DNA of 36,857 bases from Betaproteobacteria bacterium (GTDB lineage Bacteria; Pseudomonadota; Gammaproteobacteria; Burkholderiales; Casimicrobiaceae): contig JAAFJI010000004.1 of NCBI GenBank assembly GCA_013298045.1, positions 404 through 37,260 of the forward strand, written 5' to 3'. The translations under genes were made by a program, and so were the position numbers. The notes under the pieces were generated by a model. The model made no database searches, was not told the DNA's origin, and saw only the letters and a program-made list of their open reading frames with translations. The number at the start of each line of letters is the position of its first letter. Position 1 is the stretch's first letter. Shown in pieces: positions 25,284 to 35,414 of this stretch.

Positions 25284-27677
25284 CTAGAACAGCGTTCCGA
25301 CCTGGAACTGGAATCGCTGAATTCTATCGTCAGGCTTTTTGCCGAGCGGCAGCCCGTAGCTGAACTTAAGCGCGCCGATGGGCGACTTCCAGGCAATTGC
25401 GACGCCGGCGGATAGGTGCACACGTTCGTTGTCCTTCTGCAGCGGATCGCCTTTGTCGTAGACTTGGCCTGCATCGAAGAACACGCTGCCGCGCACCGAT
25501 TTGTCGTTTTTGGTGCCAGGAAACGGAAACAGCAATTCGTTGTTGATCGTGAATTTTCGACGACCGCCAATCGCGCTGCCGTTGTAGCGCGTCGTGCTGG
25601 TCTCGGTGCCATCGGGGTTGCGCGTGGTCGTCGTCACCGCTTCTTTCGGTCCGAGCGAATTGGTGTCATATGTGCGCACCGAGCCGACGCCGCCGCCGTA
25701 GTAATTCTGGAAGAAGGGCAGCGACGCGCCGCCGTAGCCGTTGCCGTAACCGGCTTCGATGTTGACGCCGTAGACCAGGCCCGCGTAGATTGGAACGAAG
25801 TACTGACCTTGGTAGTTGAACTTGTAGTACTTGACTTTCGTGACCGGCAGCGTCGCTTCGACACCGATGCTTTGCAACCAGCCACGGGTCGGGTATTCGA
25901 TACTGTCGCGGCTATCGCGCGCCCAGCCGCTTTGCAGCTTATAGGTGTTGGTGTTAGTTCCGAACTCTTTCGTGTAATCGAAAAAGCGCTGCGGACTGAT
26001 CCCGGGTGTAAGCGTCAGCCGGGAATTCTCGGCAGACAAGCCTGCGCTCACGCTGTCAGTTTCGCTAATAGGAATGCCGAAGCGGGTGCCCGCGCCGTAG
26101 GTCGACAAGATGTAGCTACCGCCGCCAGTGGAGGTCGGGTCATACGTGCGGCGATAAATATCGACACTGCGGCTCACCCCGTCCGGCGTGAAATAGGGGT
26201 TGGTGTAGCCGAGCACCGCAGTTTTAGATGCACGGCTGGTATTGACCTGAATGGCGAGCGCATTGCCGGTACCGAGTACGTTGTTCTGCGACATCGAGGC
26301 CGACAGCACAAGTTTTTCCGCACTCGAATAGCCGGCACCGGCGTTGATGCTACCGGTGTTTTTCTCTTTCACGGTGACGTCGATATCGACCTGATCGTTC
26401 ACCGCAGCGACCGCCTGGTTATCCATCGTGACTTCTTCGAAAAAGCCCAGGCGATCAAGGCGTACCTTCGAGCGCTGAATTTTTGCCTGGTCGTACCACG
26501 ACGCTTCAAGCTGGCGCATTTCGCGACGAATCACCTCGTCGCGTGTTTGGACGTTACCTGCGATGTTGATACGACGCACATAGACACGTCGCCCCGGATC
26601 AATGACGTAGTTGAAGGCAACGGTTTGCTTCTCACGATCGATTTCCGGCACCGTATTGACGTTTGCGAACGCGTAGCCTTCGCGCCCCAGGCGGTCGCTG
26701 ATGGCTTTTGCTCCATCGGCGAGTCTGGTGCGGTTAAAGACATCACCGGTACGCACTGGAATCAACGAACGAAGCTCCGCCTCGGGAAGCAGCAATTCGC
26801 CGCTGAGGGTAACGCCAGCGATCGAGAATTTCGCGCCCTCGGAAATATTGATCGTGATGTAGACCTGCGATTTATCAGGCGACAGCGACACTTGCGTCGA
26901 TTCGACATTGAATTCGAGATGGCCGCGATTGGTGTAATACGCGCGGATTGCCTCAAGGTCGGCTTGCAGTTTTTGCTTCGAGTACTGATCGTCTTTGGTA
27001 TACCAGGAAAACCAGCCGCCCCGAGAGAGCTGCATTTGATCCAAAAGCACTTTTTCGGCCACGGCGTTTGCGCCGATGATGTTTATCGATTCGATGCGTG
27101 CGACCTCGCCCTCTTTCACCTCAATCGAGATTCCGGTGCGATTGCGCTCAAGCGGAGTAAGCGTGGTGGTGACGTCCACATCGTAGCGACCGCGCGACAG
27201 GTATTGCTTTTTGATTTCCTGCTCCGCACGATCTAGCACCGTACGATCAAGAATCCGCCCTTCAGAGAGCCCTGCATCGCGCAGTGCCTTCTTCAGCGTG
27301 TCTTTGTCGAACTCTTTGGCACCGACGATGTCGATCGAGGCGACCGTCGGACGCTCGACGACCGTAACGATCAACACCCCCTCCTGTGCTTCGACCCGAA
27401 CGTCTTTGAAGAAACCCGTCTCAAAAAGCGTCTTGATTGCTTTCGAGGCAGCTGCCTGGTCGAAACGATCGCCGACTTTCACACCCAGATAGTTAAACAC
27501 TGTGCCCGGATCGGTGCGCTGCAAGCCCTCGACACGAATGTCGCGAACCACGAACGATTCTTGGGCGATCGCGACCGCGACGGTCGAGACTACACCGGCG
27601 ACCGCGAGAGCACGCGCAAGTCGTCGGAGGCGGATTGTGGGAGCAGACGAAGAAGAGAGAGACAAATGACGGGTCAC
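25284..27677 (-). CDS. bamA: Outer membrane protein assembly factor BamA
   Basis: POTRA-type FVVRDIRVEGLQRTDPGTVFNYLGVKVGDRFD; C-terminal Omp85 barrel ending RIQRFQFQVGTLF. Confidence 0.96.
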   Translation of the reverse strand: MTRHLSLSSSSAPTIRLRRLARALAVAGVVSTVAVAIAQESFVVRDIRVEGLQRTDPGTVFNYLGVKVGDRFDQAAASKAIKTLFETGFFKDVRVEAQEGVLIVTVVERPTVASIDIVGAKEFDKDTLKKALRDAGLSEGRILDRTVLDRAEQEIKKQYLSRGRYDVDVTTTLTPLERNRTGISIEVKEGEVARIESINIIGANAVAEKVLLDQMQLSRGGWFSWYTKDDQYSKQKLQADLEAIRAYYTNRGHLEFNVESTQVSLSPDKSQVYITINISEGAKFSIAGVTLSGELLLPEAELRSLIPVRTGDVFNRTRLADGAKAISDRLGREGYAFANVNTVPEIDREKQTVAFNYVIDPGRRVYVRRINIAGNVQTRDEVIRREMRQLEASWYDQAKIQRSKVRLDRLGFFEEVTMDNQAVAAVNDQVDIDVTVKEKNTGSINAGAGYSSAEKLVLSASMSQNNVLGTGNALAIQVNTSRASKTAVLGYTNPYFTPDGVSRSVDIYRRTYDPTSTGGGSYILSTYGAGTRFGIPISETDSVSAGLSAENSRLTLTPGISPQRFFDYTKEFGTNTNTYKLQSGWARDSRDSIEYPTRGWLQSIGVEATLPVTKVKYYKFNYQGQYFVPIYAGLVYGVNIEAGYGNGYGGASLPFFQNYYGGGVGSVRTYDTNSLGPKEAVTTTTRNPDGTETSTTRYNGSAIGGRRKFTINNELLFPFPGTKNDKSVRGSVFFDAGQVYDKGDPLQKDNERVHLSAGVAIAWKSPIGALKFSYGLPLGKKPDDRIQRFQFQVGTLF

Positions 27678-29044
27678 GAGAAGATGCGTAGAAAATCGTT
27701 ATAGAGCGCGAGCGCGGTGAGCGAGGTGACGAATCCAATGCCGATTCGCTGCCCGAGGATGAGTGCGCGCTCGGTCGGCGGCGACCCTTTGATTGCTTCC
27801 CAGAGATGATATAGCAACTGACCACCATCCAACATCGGAACCGGAAGCAGGTTAAGCACGCCAATCGAAATACTGACGATGGCGAGGAATAGCAAGAATG
27901 GCGTCGAGCCCTGCTTGAGTGTGACCCCCGCCCCTTCAGCCATCGTAATCGGACCTGACACCTGGCGCAGCGACACCTCGCCGCTCAACATGCCCCACAG
28001 CACGCGCACGGTCAGCGTCGTGGCTTCGCCAGTGCGATACAGCCCCTCGACGAGAGCCCCGACCACGCCGCGCTCGGCGCTCGACGCGAGTCCGATCTTC
28101 TCGTCCAATAAATTTGCCGGGGTTACCTCTATCCGGCCGATCTCGCGCTGACCCGAGCGCACCGCTTTCGGAATCACTGTCGTCGCGAGCGTCGTCCCGT
28201 CGCGCGAAATCGAAAGCGCTACTTCGCGCTGCGGCGCAGCTTGAATCCGCTGCGTCAACTCCATCCATTCGTTGATCGCCTGGCCGTTGATCTCGACAAC
28301 GCGATCGCCCGCGCGAAGCCCCGCGCGCGCCGCCGGTCCACCTTCAACAACACTGCCGATGACTGGCGGCTGAAACAGTCCAATGCCCCAGTTGGCTGTG
28401 CCTTTGCCGACGCCGTCGGCTTGAACTGCAGCGTCGCTGCGATTGAGCGCGATCTCTCGCTCAATGCCGCGATCGTTTACGGTCAACCGAATCGAATCGG
28501 AGAACATGTGAGCCAGCAAGTGCCAGCGAACGTCGCTCCAATCGAGCACTTCGCGACCATTGATCGATTTCACGGTTTCACCGCCTCGCAGTCCACCTGC
28601 CGCCGCAGCACTCTGCGCAGGCGGCGTTGCGAGCACAGCGATCACGCTTCGCTCGGGCATCGAAAGCGCTGCGCCGTAGAGCACGACCGCGAGTAGAAAA
28701 TTGGCGAGCGGTCCAGCGGCCACGATCAACGAACGTTTCCAAAGCACCTGCCGATCGAAGGCTTGGGCGGCTTCAGCATCGTTCTTCGGCGGAAATTCTT
28801 CGTCGCGCGTATCGAGCATGCGCACGTAGCCGCCGAGCGGAATCGCAGAGATCGCAAATTCGCTGCCTTTGAACACGCTGCGTTTTCCGATCCAGCGCAG
28901 AAGCACCGGACCGAAACCCACCGAGAAACGAATCACTTTGACGCCGCACCAACGCGCGACCAAATAATGACCGAACTCGTGCACCGTTACAAGAATCGCA
29001 ACCGCGAGCAGGAATCCGATGAGGGCACTTCCGAAAATACTCAT
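27674..29044 (-). CDS. rseP: RIP metalloprotease RseP (site-2 protease)
   Basis: VTVHEFGHYLVARWCGVKVIRFSVGFG (HExxH), PDZ-like regions, NLLPVPMLDGGQLLYHLWEAIKGSP. Confidence 0.95.
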   Translation of the reverse strand: MSIFGSALIGFLLAVAILVTVHEFGHYLVARWCGVKVIRFSVGFGPVLLRWIGKRSVFKGSEFAISAIPLGGYVRMLDTRDEEFPPKNDAEAAQAFDRQVLWKRSLIVAAGPLANFLLAVVLYGAALSMPERSVIAVLATPPAQSAAAAGGLRGGETVKSINGREVLDWSDVRWHLLAHMFSDSIRLTVNDRGIEREIALNRSDAAVQADGVGKGTANWGIGLFQPPVIGSVVEGGPAARAGLRAGDRVVEINGQAINEWMELTQRIQAAPQREVALSISRDGTTLATTVIPKAVRSGQREIGRIEVTPANLLDEKIGLASSAERGVVGALVEGLYRTGEATTLTVRVLWGMLSGEVSLRQVSGPITMAEGAGVTLKQGSTPFLLFLAIVSISIGVLNLLPVPMLDGGQLLYHLWEAIKGSPPTERALILGQRIGIGFVTSLTALALYNDFLRIFS

Positions 29045-30234
29045 GCAACGACGCTTTCGCGCTTTTGAGCAAATTGCTTCACGAACGATTGCGCGATCTC
29101 GCGTGTTGACCGGTCGCGGGAAAACACATCGTCAAGCGAGGCGGGTTCGCGGGTGTCCGCGCGCGCGAGCGTTTGCTCAACGAGCGGCACGATCTGCGTG
29201 AAACGAATTTCGCGATTCAAGAACGCGGCCACAGCAACTTCATTGGCGGCGTTCAATGCGAGACAACTGCCCTGCCCCGCTCGCAGCGCAGCATAAGCAA
29301 GATTGAGTGCGGGATAGCGTTGATGATCCACCTCGAAGAATTCCAAACGTCCGACCTTCGCGAGTGAAAACCGTTCAATGTCCAACGACAATCGATTCGG
29401 ATGCCCCATTGCGTGGGCGATTGGCACCTGCATATCGGATGGGCCGAGATGCGCCAAAATCGATCCGTCCGTCATTTCCAATAGGGCATGAACAGAACTC
29501 GTTGGATGAATGAGCACATGAATATCGTCGGCGGGGCGATTGAACAAAAGTGACGCCTCGATCACCTCCAACCCTTTGTTCATTAGTGTCGCCGAGTCGA
29601 CCGAAATTTTGCGCCCCATGTCCCAGGTCGGGTGCTTGCAAGCCTCATCGGGCGTGATGGTGTCGAACGTGTTGACAGCGCGCAAACGAAACGGTCCGCC
29701 CGAAGCGGTAAGCGTGATCGCGCGCACCCGTGAGGGCTCGCAATGCATGCCGTTCGCACACTGATACACGGCGTTGTGTTCACTGTCGATCGGCAGAATC
29801 GTTGCGCCCTTTTCTTCCGCGAGCTTGAGCAACAAATGGCCCGATGCGACAAGCGCTTCTTTGTTCGCCAGCAGCACGGTCTTTCCAGCAGCGACCGCAG
29901 CCCACGTTGAAGGCAAACCTGCAAATCCAGAAATACCGGCCACGACGATGTCTGCATTCGCCATCGCCGCGCATGCGTTCACTGCATCTACGCCGCCCTC
30001 GACGCGAACCAATGGCTGGTGACGCGACATCGCGGATTTCAATTGCACTGCCGCGTCAACATCGCTCATCGCAACGACTTCGGGCTCAAACTCGTCGATG
30101 ATCGACAACATCGCTTGCCAATTGCCATTCGCGGCGACGGCGAGCACGCGAAACTTGTCGCGATGCTGGCGAATGACTTTCAGCGTGCTATCGCCGATTG
30201 AGCCCGTTGCACCTAGGATGATGACGTTCTTCAT
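29041..30234 (-). CDS. dxr: 1-deoxy-D-xylulose-5-phosphate reductoisomerase
   Basis: NVIILGATGSIGDSTLKVIRQH...DMGRKISVDSATLMNKGLEVIEA. Start likely 30234. Confidence 0.95.
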   Translation of the reverse strand: MKNVIILGATGSIGDSTLKVIRQHRDKFRVLAVAANGNWQAMLSIIDEFEPEVVAMSDVDAAVQLKSAMSRHQPLVRVEGGVDAVNACAAMANADIVVAGISGFAGLPSTWAAVAAGKTVLLANKEALVASGHLLLKLAEEKGATILPIDSEHNAVYQCANGMHCEPSRVRAITLTASGGPFRLRAVNTFDTITPDEACKHPTWDMGRKISVDSATLMNKGLEVIEASLLFNRPADDIHVLIHPTSSVHALLEMTDGSILAHLGPSDMQVPIAHAMGHPNRLSLDIERFSLAKVGRLEFFEVDHQRYPALNLAYAALRAGQGSCLALNAANEVAVAAFLNREIRFTQIVPLVEQTLARADTREPASLDDVFSRDRSTREIAQSFVKQFAQKRESVVA

Positions 30235-30238
30235 CGCA

Positions 30239-31105
30239 TCATTTCCACATCGGAACAACGAAACTCAGCAGGAAGGTCGCCACCGGCAAGACCGCGAGCT
30301 GCGCATCGATTCGGTCGAGCACGCCGCCGTGACCGGGCAGCAAATGGCTCGAATCCTTCACGCTGGCCTGCCGCTTCAATTGCGATTCCCACAAATCGCC
30401 GATCACAGCTAAAGCTCCGATCGCCCCGCCAAATAGGGCGACAGCCACAATCATGGAAACATTCGATAATAGATTCAAATAGCTCATTGCGCCCAGCGAC
30501 CAAAGGCTTGCAGCGACGATGCCAGCTATTGCACCCTCGCGCGACTTGCCTGGACTGATGGCGGGTGCGAGTTTCACGCGACCGAACTTACGACCGAAGA
30601 AATACGCAGCAACGTCAGCGACCACGGTCAACACCACGACCGCGACCAAGTGCCAGACGCTCACGCGATAGAGCGCCACGGCCGAGAGCCACGCTGAAGC
30701 GATCAATACGGCAAAGATCACTCGTCCGGACACCGATGAAATGTCGATTGCGCGTCGCGAGAGTTGCAATGGCGCAATCGCAACCCAAAACACCGCGACC
30801 GCGACAAGAACCATCGTGAGCAATATCGCTGAGCTCGCGCCTTCATGCAACGAATAAGCGACGAAGGCAATCGCAGCAACGCTTAAGAGCATTTGCAGCG
30901 CAATCGCTGGCTTCGATGCGAGTCGCGCGCCTTCCCATGCTGCAGCGAGACAAAACACCGTAACCAGCGCGGCCCAAAGATGCAAATTACCAATCGCAAG
31001 CACGGCGATCACGACTGCAGCGAGCACCAACGCTGTCGCAAGCCGCGTTGGCAAATCCGATTTCTTTTTGACGACCGGCGGCGTGTTTTGGGCGGGCGAG
31101 CTCAC
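30239..31105 (-). CDS. cdsA: Phosphatidate cytidylyltransferase
   Basis: DVAAYFFGRKFGRVKLAPAISPGKSREGAIAG...GDLWESQLKRQASVKDSSHLLPGHGGVLDRIDA. Confidence 0.95.
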   Translation of the reverse strand: MSSPAQNTPPVVKKKSDLPTRLATALVLAAVVIAVLAIGNLHLWAALVTVFCLAAAWEGARLASKPAIALQMLLSVAAIAFVAYSLHEGASSAILLTMVLVAVAVFWVAIAPLQLSRRAIDISSVSGRVIFAVLIASAWLSAVALYRVSVWHLVAVVVLTVVADVAAYFFGRKFGRVKLAPAISPGKSREGAIAGIVAASLWSLGAMSYLNLLSNVSMIVAVALFGGAIGALAVIGDLWESQLKRQASVKDSSHLLPGHGGVLDRIDAQLAVLPVATFLLSFVVPMWK

Positions 31106-31106
31106 A

Positions 31107-31835
31107 TTAGACCTTCACCGTCTCGCGCAAACCAACATCGCCACGCACCTGTTCACCGGTTTGACCGAAGCGACGTTCACGATTGGCAAACCAGACAACT
31201 GCCGCGTCGAATTCGGCTTCGCCGAAATCGGGCCACAGCACATCTGTGAAGTAGAGCTCGGTATAGGCCATTTGCCAGAGCAAAAAATTGCTGATGCGAC
31301 GCTCTCCACCGGTTCGAATGAACAGATCCGGATCGGGTTGATCGGCGAAGGCCAGATGTTTTTCGAAGTTCGCTGCGTCGCCTGCGGCGCTCGCACGCGC
31401 AACCGCCTGCTCAATGTCCCAGCGGCCGCCGTAGTTCACGGCGACGTTAAATGTTTGCGTGACGTTATTGCGGGTCAACGCTTCGGCATCGGCGATGAGT
31501 TTCTGAATCTCCGGTGCAAGCGCCGGCAGATCGCCGATTGCGCGAAAGCGAATACCGTTCTCATGAAGCTTTTGAATTTCCTCGCGCAAGGCTTTGAAGA
31601 AAAGCTCCATCAGATACGAAACTTCGTCTTGGGGCCGTTTCCAATTTTCACTGCTGAACGCGAATACGGTGAGATGCGTCACACCATGTTTCGCCGCAGA
31701 GCGCAGCAAGGTGCGCACTGCTTCGACGCCTTGACGATGTCCCGCCACTCGCGGCAAAAAGCGCTTCTGCGCCCAGCGCCCATTGCCATCCATGACCACG
31801 ACGACGTGGCGAGGTGAGGCGTATTTAGTTGACAC
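31107..31835 (-). CDS. uppS: Isoprenyl (undecaprenyl diphosphate) transferase
   Basis: HVVVVMDGNGRWAQKRFLPRVAGHRQGVEAVR...VNYGGRWDIEQA...DLFIRTGGERRISNFLLWQMAYTELYFTDVLWPDF. GTG start at 31835 plausible. Confidence 0.94.
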   Translation of the reverse strand: MSTKYASPRHVVVVMDGNGRWAQKRFLPRVAGHRQGVEAVRTLLRSAAKHGVTHLTVFAFSSENWKRPQDEVSYLMELFFKALREEIQKLHENGIRFRAIGDLPALAPEIQKLIADAEALTRNNVTQTFNVAVNYGGRWDIEQAVARASAAGDAANFEKHLAFADQPDPDLFIRTGGERRISNFLLWQMAYTELYFTDVLWPDFGEAEFDAAVVWFANRERRFGQTGEQVRGDVGLRETVKV

Positions 31836-31878
31836 GGACGAGCGAGAAATTAGTGAAATGACGAGCGCTAGTTCGGCA

Positions 31879-32436
31879 CTAAACCGACAACAGCTCGGCT
31901 TCCTTAGCCGCAAACATTTTGTCGATTTCCTTGATCGTGTTGTCGGTCATCTTCTGCACGGCGTCCTGCGCGCCACGCTCTTCATCTTCCGAAATTTCTT
32001 TTCTCTTGAGCGCGTCTTTGAACGCGTTGTTCGCATCGCGGCGAACGTTGCGGACGGCCACACGCGAATCTTCGGCCTCGCTTTTCACGAGCTTCACCAA
32101 CTCTTTGCGGCGCTCTTCGCTCATCATCGGCATCGGCACGCGAATGATGTCGCTATTGACCGAGGGATTCAATCCGAGATCGGCCTCGCGAATGGCTTTT
32201 TCGACAACTTGGATCATCTTCTTTTCGAACGGCTGCACACCAATGGTACGAGCGTCGAGCAATGTGACGTTGGCCACACCCGTGATCGGCGTCATCGCGC
32301 CGTAGTATTCGACTTGCACTGTATCGAGCATTCCGGCATGCGCGCGGCCGGTGCGCACTTTGGTGAAATTGTTCTTCAGCGCTTCAAGCGCTTTCGCCAT
32401 TTTGGTTTCGGCTGTCTTTTTAGCTTCAGCAATCAT
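31879..32436 (-). CDS. frr: Ribosome recycling factor
   Basis: [52 protein letters not shown]...[16 protein letters not shown]. Confidence 0.96.
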   Translation of the reverse strand: MIAEAKKTAETKMAKALEALKNNFTKVRTGRAHAGMLDTVQVEYYGAMTPITGVANVTLLDARTIGVQPFEKKMIQVVEKAIREADLGLNPSVNSDIIRVPMPMMSEERRKELVKLVKSEAEDSRVAVRNVRRDANNAFKDALKRKEISEDEERGAQDAVQKMTDNTIKEIDKMFAAKEAELLSV

Positions 32437-32527
32437 GTTCTATGCCTCATTGAATGGTGTTTTTTCACACAAATCAAATATTTTCGATAAGCAATTTAAT
32501 TGCCTTCAATAAAAAATTTAAAGCGGC

Positions 32528-33253
32528 TTAGCAGGTTACGGTTGTACCTTCATCTTCGCCGCAAACCACCCGCTTGAGCGCACCTGCCTTGAAAATCGAA
32601 AACACGTTCAAGCGCAAATTCTGGTCGCGGCAAAGCGCGAGCGCGGTGGCGTCCATCACCTTTAAGTTTTTCACGATCGCCTCATCGAATGTAAGCGACG
32701 AATATCGCGTGGCGGTCGGGTCTTTCATCGGGTCGGCGGTGTACACGCCGTCGACCTTAGTCGCCTTCAATACGAGATCGGCGCTGATCTCGCGACCGCG
32801 CAGCGCAGCACCGGTGTCGGTGGTGAAAAACGGGTTGCCGGTGCCTGCGGCAAAGATCACGATCTTGCCCTCTTCGAGGTAGCGCAGCGCCTTGCCGCGA
32901 ATGTAGGGCTCGGCGACCGAATCGATACGAAGTGCAGATTGCACCCGCGCCGCGAGTCCTCCTCGGCGCATGGCATCCGCGAGCGCCAAGGCGTTCATGA
33001 CCGTTGCAAGCATGCCCATGTAATCCGCAGTCGCGCGATCCATGCCGACCGCGCTCGGCGCGATGCCGCGGAAGATATTGCCGCCGCCGATCACGACCGC
33101 GATTTCAACGCCCATGTCGTGCACTTCCTTGATCTCGGCGACGATGCGGTCGATCACCAACGGATTGATCCCGTAAGCGTCTTCGCCCATCAGCGCTTCG
33201 CCGGAAAGTTTGACCAGGATACGTTTGAAAGCGGGGGTGGGCGTGCTCGACAT
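32528..33253 (-). CDS. pyrH: UMP kinase
   Basis: [55 protein letters not shown]. Start likely 33253 ([11 protein letters not shown]). Confidence 0.96.
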   Translation of the reverse strand: MSSTPTPAFKRILVKLSGEALMGEDAYGINPLVIDRIVAEIKEVHDMGVEIAVVIGGGNIFRGIAPSAVGMDRATADYMGMLATVMNALALADAMRRGGLAARVQSALRIDSVAEPYIRGKALRYLEEGKIVIFAAGTGNPFFTTDTGAALRGREISADLVLKATKVDGVYTADPMKDPTATRYSSLTFDEAIVKNLKVMDATALALCRDQNLRLNVFSIFKAGALKRVVCGEDEGTTVTC

Positions 33254-33372
33254 AACCTGTAAGTTTAGCGCGTCCCTTTGATCGTCAGGAGCGGCGATCA
33301 CCGCGATCATTTCTTCGTTTGCCGGGATGATTTTGTGAGTGATCGCGACCAAGGTCGCTCCCACTAGGAAAC

Positions 33373-33396
33373 GAAAAACGGCTCCGAAGAGCCGTT
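33373..33396 (-). terminator. Intrinsic terminator between tsf and pyrH
   Basis: Minus strand AACGGCTC-TTCG-GAGCCGTT-TTTCG: 8-bp stem, UUCG tetraloop, T tract. Confidence 0.8.
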
Positions 33397-33409
33397 CTTT
33401 CAAATACCG

Positions 33410-33538
33410 CTGTGATTCCGTAGCGAGAAGCTGTCAGGCGAGGCGCAAGCGGACGAAAATACCGGAATGTGCATTTGCACATGAGGATTTTTCGGCCGCT
33501 TGCAACGAAGCATCACAGCTTCGTAGTAGGAATCAGAG
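33410..33538. repeat. Long imperfect inverted repeat (~60-nt arms) directly after tsf
   Basis: Left arm CTGTGATTCCGTAGCGAGAAGCTGTCAGGCGAGGCGCAAGCGGACGAAAATACCGGAATGTGCA; reverse complement of right arm CTCTGATTCCTACTACGAAGCTGTGATGCTTCGTTGCAAGCGGCCGAAAAATCCTCATGTGCA; perfect core ATGTGCA-TT-TGCACAT. Confidence 0.85.
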
Positions 33539-34420
33539 GCCCTTGGCTGCTGCTGCGACTTCCGCCGCATAGTCCACCACCTTTTTTTCGATACCTTCGC
33601 CGACCACGTAGAGCTGGAAGCTATGCACGGTTGTGTTCGCGGCCTTAAGCACCTTCTCGACGGTCTGCTCTGGATCCTTCACGAACGGTTGCCCGAGCAA
33701 AGTCACTTCCGCGAGGTATTTGTTGATACGACCCACGACCATCTTGGCAACGATGTCGGCCGGTTTGCCGGACTCTGCGGCTTGCGCGGTGAAGATCTTG
33801 CGCTCATTTTCGATGAGCTCCGCCGGGACTTGGTCTCGCGACACGCACACGGCGCGGGTCGATGCGATCGACGCCGCGAGATGCATTGCGACGTCGCGCG
33901 CGATATCGCCGTTACCGGTGTATTCCACCAGCACGCCAATACGCCCGCCGCCGTGCGAGTAGCTTGCCACCTTGTTCGAAGCAATACGTGCGAAGCGACG
34001 CGCGGTCATGTTCTCGCCGATTTTTTGCACGAGTGCGGCACGTTTCACTTCGGCCTTCTCGCCATCAATCGTCGTTTCCATCAGCGCAGCGACGTCGGCA
34101 GGACCGTTATCACCGACACTTTTTGCAAGCGCGGCGGCCATCGCGAGCACGTCTACGTTGCGCGCTGCAAAGTCGGTTTCGCAGTTGAACTCAACCAATG
34201 CGCCCTTCGATGCGTCCGCCGACACATACACGCCAATGGTGCCTTCGGCGGCCTGACGCGTAGCGGCTTTTACAGCCTTCGCGCCGGATTTGATGCGAAG
34301 CAATTCTTCGGCGGCTTTGATATCGCCTGCGGTTTCGGTGAGCGCTTTTTTGCACTCCATCATGCCGAGCCCGGTCATTTCACGAAGCTCTTTAACGAGC
34401 GATGCAGAGATGTCTGCCAT
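33533..34420 (-). CDS. tsf: Translation elongation factor Ts
   Basis: [42 protein letters not shown]. Start likely 34420. Confidence 0.96.
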   Translation of the reverse strand: MADISASLVKELREMTGLGMMECKKALTETAGDIKAAEELLRIKSGAKAVKAATRQAAEGTIGVYVSADASKGALVEFNCETDFAARNVDVLAMAAALAKSVGDNGPADVAALMETTIDGEKAEVKRAALVQKIGENMTARRFARIASNKVASYSHGGGRIGVLVEYTGNGDIARDVAMHLAASIASTRAVCVSRDQVPAELIENERKIFTAQAAESGKPADIVAKMVVGRINKYLAEVTLLGQPFVKDPEQTVEKVLKAANTTVHSFQLYVVGEGIEKKVVDYAAEVAAAAKGL

Positions 34421-34532
34421 GTCTATTCTCCAACTCATGTGTACAACGCGCGCGATGCGTGTTGTAAAAAATTCAACGATTCAATACGAAAAAGGGGTCG
34501 CCGCGCGACCCCTTTCATCTGTCGCGAGCGAC

Positions 34533-35288
34533 TTACTGCTTAGCTTCCATCTCGGCCGGATCGACCTCAACGAACTCCTCGGTCTGCTCTTTGACAGTCT
34601 CTTGCACGGCGTGCGCCTTGCCTTCGAGGATCGCGTCGGCCACGCCACGCGCGTAGAGTGCGATCGCTTTGGCGGAGTCGTCGTTGCCTGGAATCACGTA
34701 ATCAATGCCGATAGGCGAATGATTCGTGTCAACCACGCCGATCACCGGAATGCCGAGCTTGTTGGCTTCCTGCACGGCAATTTTTTGATAACCAACGTCG
34801 ATCACGAACATCGCGTCCGGCAGGGACACCATGTCTTTGATGCCACCCATCGAGGTCATCAGTTTGTCGAATTCGCGGCGCAGCGTGAGCGCTTCACGCT
34901 TCGGCAAACGATCAAGCGTGCCGTCGAGCGACATCGCTTCGAGTTCTTTCAAGCGCTTGATCGAGCCCTTGACGGTTTTGAAGTTGGTGAGCATACCGCC
35001 CAACCAACGATGATCAACATACGGCATTCCTGCGCGCTGCGCTTGCTCGGCAGTGATCTCGCGAGCTTGACGCTTCGTCGCAACGAAGAGGATCGTGCCA
35101 CGGTTTTGCGCCATACGACGAACATAGGTCATCGCGGCGTTGTACTGCTCCATCGTCTTTTCGAGATTGACGATGTGAATTTTGTTGCGAGCACCGAAAA
35201 TATACGGTGCCATTCTGGGGTTCCAGAAGCGCGTTTGGTGGCCGAAATGGACACCCGCTTCCAGCATTTGGCGCATGCTTGCGGACAT
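34533..35288 (-). CDS. rpsB: 30S ribosomal protein S2
   Basis: [42 protein letters not shown]. Confidence 0.97.
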   Translation of the reverse strand: MSASMRQMLEAGVHFGHQTRFWNPRMAPYIFGARNKIHIVNLEKTMEQYNAAMTYVRRMAQNRGTILFVATKRQAREITAEQAQRAGMPYVDHRWLGGMLTNFKTVKGSIKRLKELEAMSLDGTLDRLPKREALTLRREFDKLMTSMGGIKDMVSLPDAMFVIDVGYQKIAVQEANKLGIPVIGVVDTNHSPIGIDYVIPGNDDSAKAIALYARGVADAILEGKAHAVQETVKEQTEEFVEVDPAEMEAKQ

Positions 35289-35304
35289 TTAGATTTTCTC
35301 CTGG

Positions 35305-35374
35305 TGGGTTATTAAGACCGCCACTCGCATTGCGCACCGATTTTTACAATCGAAGCACCCATCAGATTTGCGAG
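35305..35374 (-). promoter_or_regulatory. Candidate structured rpsB (S2) mRNA leader
   Basis: Minus-strand leader: outer stem CTCGCA (35369-35374)/TGCGAG (35324-35329), inner hairpin CGATT..AATCG (35338-35352), and ACCCA/TGGGT complementarity (35357-35361 with 35305-35309) beside the Shine-Dalgarno AGGAG. Confidence 0.4.
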
Positions 35375-35408
35375 TGTGTGGATTTGCCCTGAAATAGGAC
35401 AGCCAAAA

Positions 35409-35414
35409 ATTATA
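35409..35414 (-). promoter_or_regulatory. Candidate -10 box of the rpsB operon promoter
   Basis: TATAAT on the minus strand, about 120 nt upstream of the rpsB start; no convincing -35. Confidence 0.4.

Noticed and set aside
25416-27236. 606-aa plus-strand ORF opposite bamA
   Set aside because: Lies fully antisense to an unambiguous bamA; typical shadow ORF caused by codon bias; no recognisable domain.
33623-35315. Two long plus-strand ORFs (33623..34543, 34290..35315) opposite tsf and rpsB
   Set aside because: Antisense to highly conserved ribosomal and translation genes; mutually overlapping and without family features.
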